A DNA stretch of 64,000 nt from UBA10449 sp005883585 (GTDB taxonomy: Bacteria > Chloroflexota > Dormibacteria > Dormibacterales > Dormibacteraceae). This document shows, piece by piece, positions 61,041 to 64,000 of this stretch. Every line of letters starts with the position of its first letter. The stretch's first letter is position 1. The position numbers and the translations under genes were made by a program. The notes below the pieces were generated by a model. The model worked only from the letters and a program-made list of their open reading frames with translations. It did no database searches and was not told the origin of the DNA. The DNA is taken from assembly GCA_005883585.1 (NCBI GenBank), contig VBFD01000128.1, positions 1 through 64,000 of the forward strand, written 5' to 3'.

Positions 61041-63120
61041 CGGATCAAGGAGATGAGCCGGTCGGGCGTCAGCGGCAGCTTGACGTCCGTCAGGGCTAGC
61101 GCATCGGCGATCGCGTTCGCGAGCGCCGCGGTCGCGCCGATGGTTCCGCCTTCGCCCACGCCTTTGGTCCCGAGCTCATGGACGGTCGAAGGAGTGACAA
61201 GGTGCGTGACCTCCACCCCAGGGACCTCGCTTGCGCTCGGGATGAGGTAATCGAGGAACGTGCCACTTCGAAGCTCTCCCTCCGATCCGTACGTGATCTC
61301 TTCCATGAGGACGGCGCCGGCGCCCTGGGCGACCCCACCCGCCACCTGGCCTTCGACGATCATCGGGTTGATCAGGACGCCGCAGTCCTCCGCGACGAGG
61401 TAGCGAAGGATCTGGACGGCACCCGTCCCGGCGTCGACTGCCCGTCGACCAGGATTGCGGAGGCCCCGATCGACAATCGCTCGATCGGCTGGTCGAGGCG
61501 CCATGAAGCGGCGGCGAGGATCGCCTCGCGCAGCAGCGCCGACGCTCGATATGTGCTCGTCGCCGCGGTCACCGAGCCGCGGCTCATGAAGGCCCCGGTT
61601 CCGTGGCCGACCTTTCCGGTGTCGGTCCGCTCGACGACGATGCCCTGCGGATCGACCTCGAGGCCCGCGGCGGCCACCTGTGCAAACGTCGTTTCCGCGC
61701 CCTGTCCGATCGCGGGACAGCTCGTCTGCAGGTGCACGAGGCCGTCATCGCCGAGCCAGACGCGGGCCGTGTCGGTGCCCGGGATGTCCGCCATGCCGCG
61801 CCCCACGTACGTCGACGATCCCGCGCCGGTGATCTCCACATATGAGCCGATGCCGATGCCCATGAGGCGGCCGGCCGACCTTGCCCTGGCCTGTTCTTCG
61901 CGCGCGCGCGCATAGTCGAATGCGAGAAGAGCTGCATCCATTGCGGCGGGATAGTCTCCGGACTCGTAGGGATGACCGGTGGCGGCGACATATGGCATTT
62001 GCGCCGGGGTGACGAAATTGATTCGGCGCACGTCGGCCGGATCGAGAGACAAGCGTGCGGCGATCACGTCCATCAGCCGCTCATGGGCAAGCGCCGCGGT
62101 CACCATACCCACGCCGCGATATGCACCCTCGGGGCATGTATTTGTCGCGACCGCGTACGACTCGTACTCGTAGTCGCGGATGTCGTACGGACCCGGGATG
62201 AGACCCACACAGGTAATGGGGTCGAGAAGAGGACCAAACGGTCGGATCCCATAAGCCCCGATGTTGGAGTGCACCGTCGCGCGCAGTCCCAGCACTCTGC
62301 CGTCATTGCGCACGGCGGCGCTGAACCGGATGTGCTGGTCGCGGGCGTGGTTGGCCGCCTGAAAGTGTTCAGACCTGGTCTCGATCCATTTCACAGGGCT
62401 GGCGGTCATCCGCGCGATCCAGGCCACCAGGATCTCCTCCGGGTAGACCTGCGCCTTGATGCCAAAGCCTCCGCCGACGTCGGCGGCTACGACCCGGACC
62501 TGCCCCGTTTCGAGGGTCAGGGCCTCCCCGATCGCATCAGCGACGAGATGCGGGACCTGGGTCGAGCTCCAAACGATGACGCCGCCCGCCCCGTCCGGCG
62601 TCGCCACCACGCCGCGCCCCTCGATCGGAGCCGCGGAGACGCGAGGATGCGTGACCTCGCCCTCGATCACGATGTCCGCGCTGGCAAAGGCCTTGTCGAC
62701 GTCACCGAAGCTTCGACGGCCGGCGAAGTAGAGATTCCCCGGCACCGCGTCGTGCACCAGAGGCGCTCCGGCGGCCATCGCGCCCTCGAATGTTGTGACT
62801 GCCGGAAGTGGATCGATGTCCAGGCGAATCAGGTCGAGCGCATCGCCGGCTGCGTATCGACTGTCCGCGACCACGGCCGCCACCATCTCGCCCACGAAGC
62901 GCACGCGATCCGAAGCGAGGATCGGACGGTCGGGAGAGACAGCGCCCGGTGTGGTCATGTGCACTCTCAGCGGCCGGCAGGTTCGTTCGAGGTCGGCGGC
63001 GGTGAAGACCGCGAGCACGCCAGGTGCTGCTCGGGCGGCTGAGGGGTCCAGGACAGCGACGTGCCCGCTGGCGATCGCGCTCCTCAGCAAGGCGACTTGT
63101 ACCAGACCTTCTGCCGCCAT
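61037..63120 (-). pseudogene. Molybdenum hydroxylase large subunit (xanthine dehydrogenase/CoxL family), internal deletion with frameshift
   Basis: Molybdopterin-binding subunit that hydroxylates N-heterocycles or aldehydes. From the ATG at 63120 the frame is good for about 560 residues (RPILASDRVRFVGEMVAAVV, DVGGGFGIKAQVYPEE, GAYRGVGMVTAALAHER). At about 61440 it leaves frame within GTCGACGGGCAGTCGACG. In the next frame the C-terminus continues (VQILRYLVAEDCGVLINPMI, and ELGTKGVGEGGTIGA with the catalytic Glu) to a TGA at 61037. The usual 80-150 residues between these parts are absent. The N-terminus is also short: it begins at VDDM-AAEGLVQV, lacking the normal RxxDPRLLTG segment. No small or medium subunit genes are seen. 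Confidence 0.85.
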
Positions 63121-63145
63121 GTCGTCGACGGATTCGGCCTGGTTT

Positions 63146-64000
63146 CTATGCCGCGCGCGAGCCTGCAGACCGGGCCGCGGTCTGGCTTCGCGTCACCATT
63201 TGAAACACGTAATAGAGAACCCCGGTGAGCACGAAGCCGACGATGAAGGTGATGTCGCCGATCTGCGGGTTGTTGGTCGGCACCGGTCCGATGTAGACGG
63301 AGTACACGTTCGAGAAGAAGAACACAGACACGGCAAGGCCGATCGCCATCGCGGCGACCCCCTGCCAGCGCTGGTATTTGGAGTTGTAGAAGATCGACTC
63401 GTCGCCATAATCGCCGTGGCGGAGCCAGTAGTCGACGAGAACCACCGCCAGCCAGGGCGCGATCCAGTAGCTGATCAAGAGCAGGAAGTATTCGTACTTG
63501 CTGCCCGGACCGACGTCGGCCCGGCCGATGACGCCGATCAGGTATCCCAGAACACCGGCCGCGATCGCCAGCGCGGCGCGGCGCTGGCGGAGAGTCAGAC
63601 CCAGCTCGCGGACCCCCAGCGCGACCAAGGACATCGTGCCGCTGTAGATGTTGATCGCGTTGGCGGCGACGGCGCCGACGGCGATGCACAGCAGCGCGAG
63701 GTAGTACACGAAGTCCGGCATCGCCTTCTGCAGCTGCACCGTGGGAATGTCGGTCGGGCCCCACTTGGTCCCGGCGACGGTCGCGAGCGCCGCACCGGCC
63801 AGCTCGAGGACGACGCAGGAGACGAAGACGCCAAGGCCTGCCCACAAGCCGACCATCCTGCGGTCCGTGGTTGGCGGCAGGTATCGCGTGTAATCGGCCG
63901 CGTACGGGTTCCATCCGGCGGCGTAGCCGAACGTCGCCGTGAACAAGAGGGTGAAGGCGCCGAAGTGGCCAACCGGCCCCGGGTTCGCCGCGACACCGTA
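63146..64000 (-). CDS. NCS1-family nucleobase/cytosine permease (partial)
   Basis: The frame is open from base 64000 to a TAG at 63146, 284 codons; the N-terminal part lies outside the window (family 450-500 residues). FGYAAGWNPYAADYTRYLP is the NCS1 signature; eight or so spans follow, with LVDYWLRHGDYGDES between them. Transports purines, pyrimidines, hydantoins or related rings with sodium or protons. It heads the operon that contains the molybdenum hydroxylase, ligase, hydrolase and LLM genes, so an N-heterocycle is the likely cargo. Confidence 0.9.
   Translation of the reverse strand, partial: YGVAANPGPVGHFGAFTLLFTATFGYAAGWNPYAADYTRYLPPTTDRRMVGLWAGLGVFVSCVVLELAGAALATVAGTKWGPTDIPTVQLQKAMPDFVYYLALLCIAVGAVAANAINIYSGTMSLVALGVRELGLTLRQRRAALAIAAGVLGYLIGVIGRADVGPGSKYEYFLLLISYWIAPWLAVVLVDYWLRHGDYGDESIFYNSKYQRWQGVAAMAIGLAVSVFFFSNVYSVYIGPVPTNNPQIGDITFIVGFVLTGVLYYVFQMVTRSQTAARSAGSRAA

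Overview
The window is high-G+C bacterial DNA with tightly packed operons, many 1-4 base start/stop overlaps (GTGA, ATGA, TTGA) and frequent GTG/TTG starts. Families seen include F420/LLM-type oxidoreductases, a Ddn-type nitroreductase, a DasR/NagR-like GntR regulator, HD-GYP proteins, LuxR-type sensors, an Actinobacteria-style poly-cysteine leader peptide and a selenoprotein. This fits a terrestrial, high-G+C lineage related to Actinomycetota, Chloroflexota or Dormibacterota. No rRNA or marker gene allows a firmer placement. I found no tRNA, rRNA, CRISPR array or transposase.

Layout. 1-3,960 (minus): a sulfur-assimilation operon with a poly-Cys leader peptide, sulfite reductase, APS/PAPS reductase (cysH), and an SsuB/SsuC-type ABC importer; the reductase genes are visibly rearranged. 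4,000-5,640: a strong terminator, a secreted protein, a SelW-like selenoprotein with an in-frame UGA, and two small proteins. 5,827-14,286: galactoside use (GH42 beta-galactosidase, ABC importer, DeoR regulator, galT, MsmK-type ATPase), followed by an aldo/keto reductase. 15,246-24,494 (minus): an amino-sugar / cell-wall-sugar operon with its own GntR regulator, ABC importer, NagZ, MurQ, NagA, a SIS-domain deaminase/isomerase and a BadF-type kinase. 24,784-26,223: a membrane HD-GYP protein with an odd secreted N-terminus. 26,194-32,628: a Liv-type ABC importer with a fumarylacetoacetase-family hydrolase and a divergent FCD-type GntR regulator. 32,617-40,900: PanE-like reductase, oxalyl-CoA-synthetase-like ligase, FAD oxidases, a Ddn-like protein, a response regulator and an MFS transporter. 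41,088-48,449: a signalling island (PAS-GAF-GAF-LuxR sensor, Ser/Thr kinase-REC-HD-GYP fusion, hybrid histidine kinase, two single receivers). 48,533-50,003: a tiny signal-peptide ORF next to an XRE-TPR regulator, arranged like peptide quorum-sensing cassettes. 49,978-52,289: cytochrome bd oxidase. 52,565-55,962: an orphan winged-helix regulator, a small protein, CheR-PAS and CheB. 56,004-64,000: M29 aminopeptidase, SDR, then a minus-strand catabolic operon (NCS1 permease, molybdenum hydroxylase, AMP ligase, alpha/beta hydrolase, LLM oxidoreductase).

The most interesting observations are the UGA-containing SelW-like gene with a SECIS-like hairpin, the poly-Cys leader upstream of sulfite reductase, and the 31-codon secreted peptide gene beside an XRE-TPR regulator. 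A second theme is structural damage. Sulfite reductase, cysH, one sugar permease, galT, an AMP ligase and a molybdenum hydroxylase show an inserted foreign segment, deletions, a frameshift or an in-frame stop, and two proteins look like unnatural fusions. These may be real pseudogenes or assembly joins; read mapping would decide.
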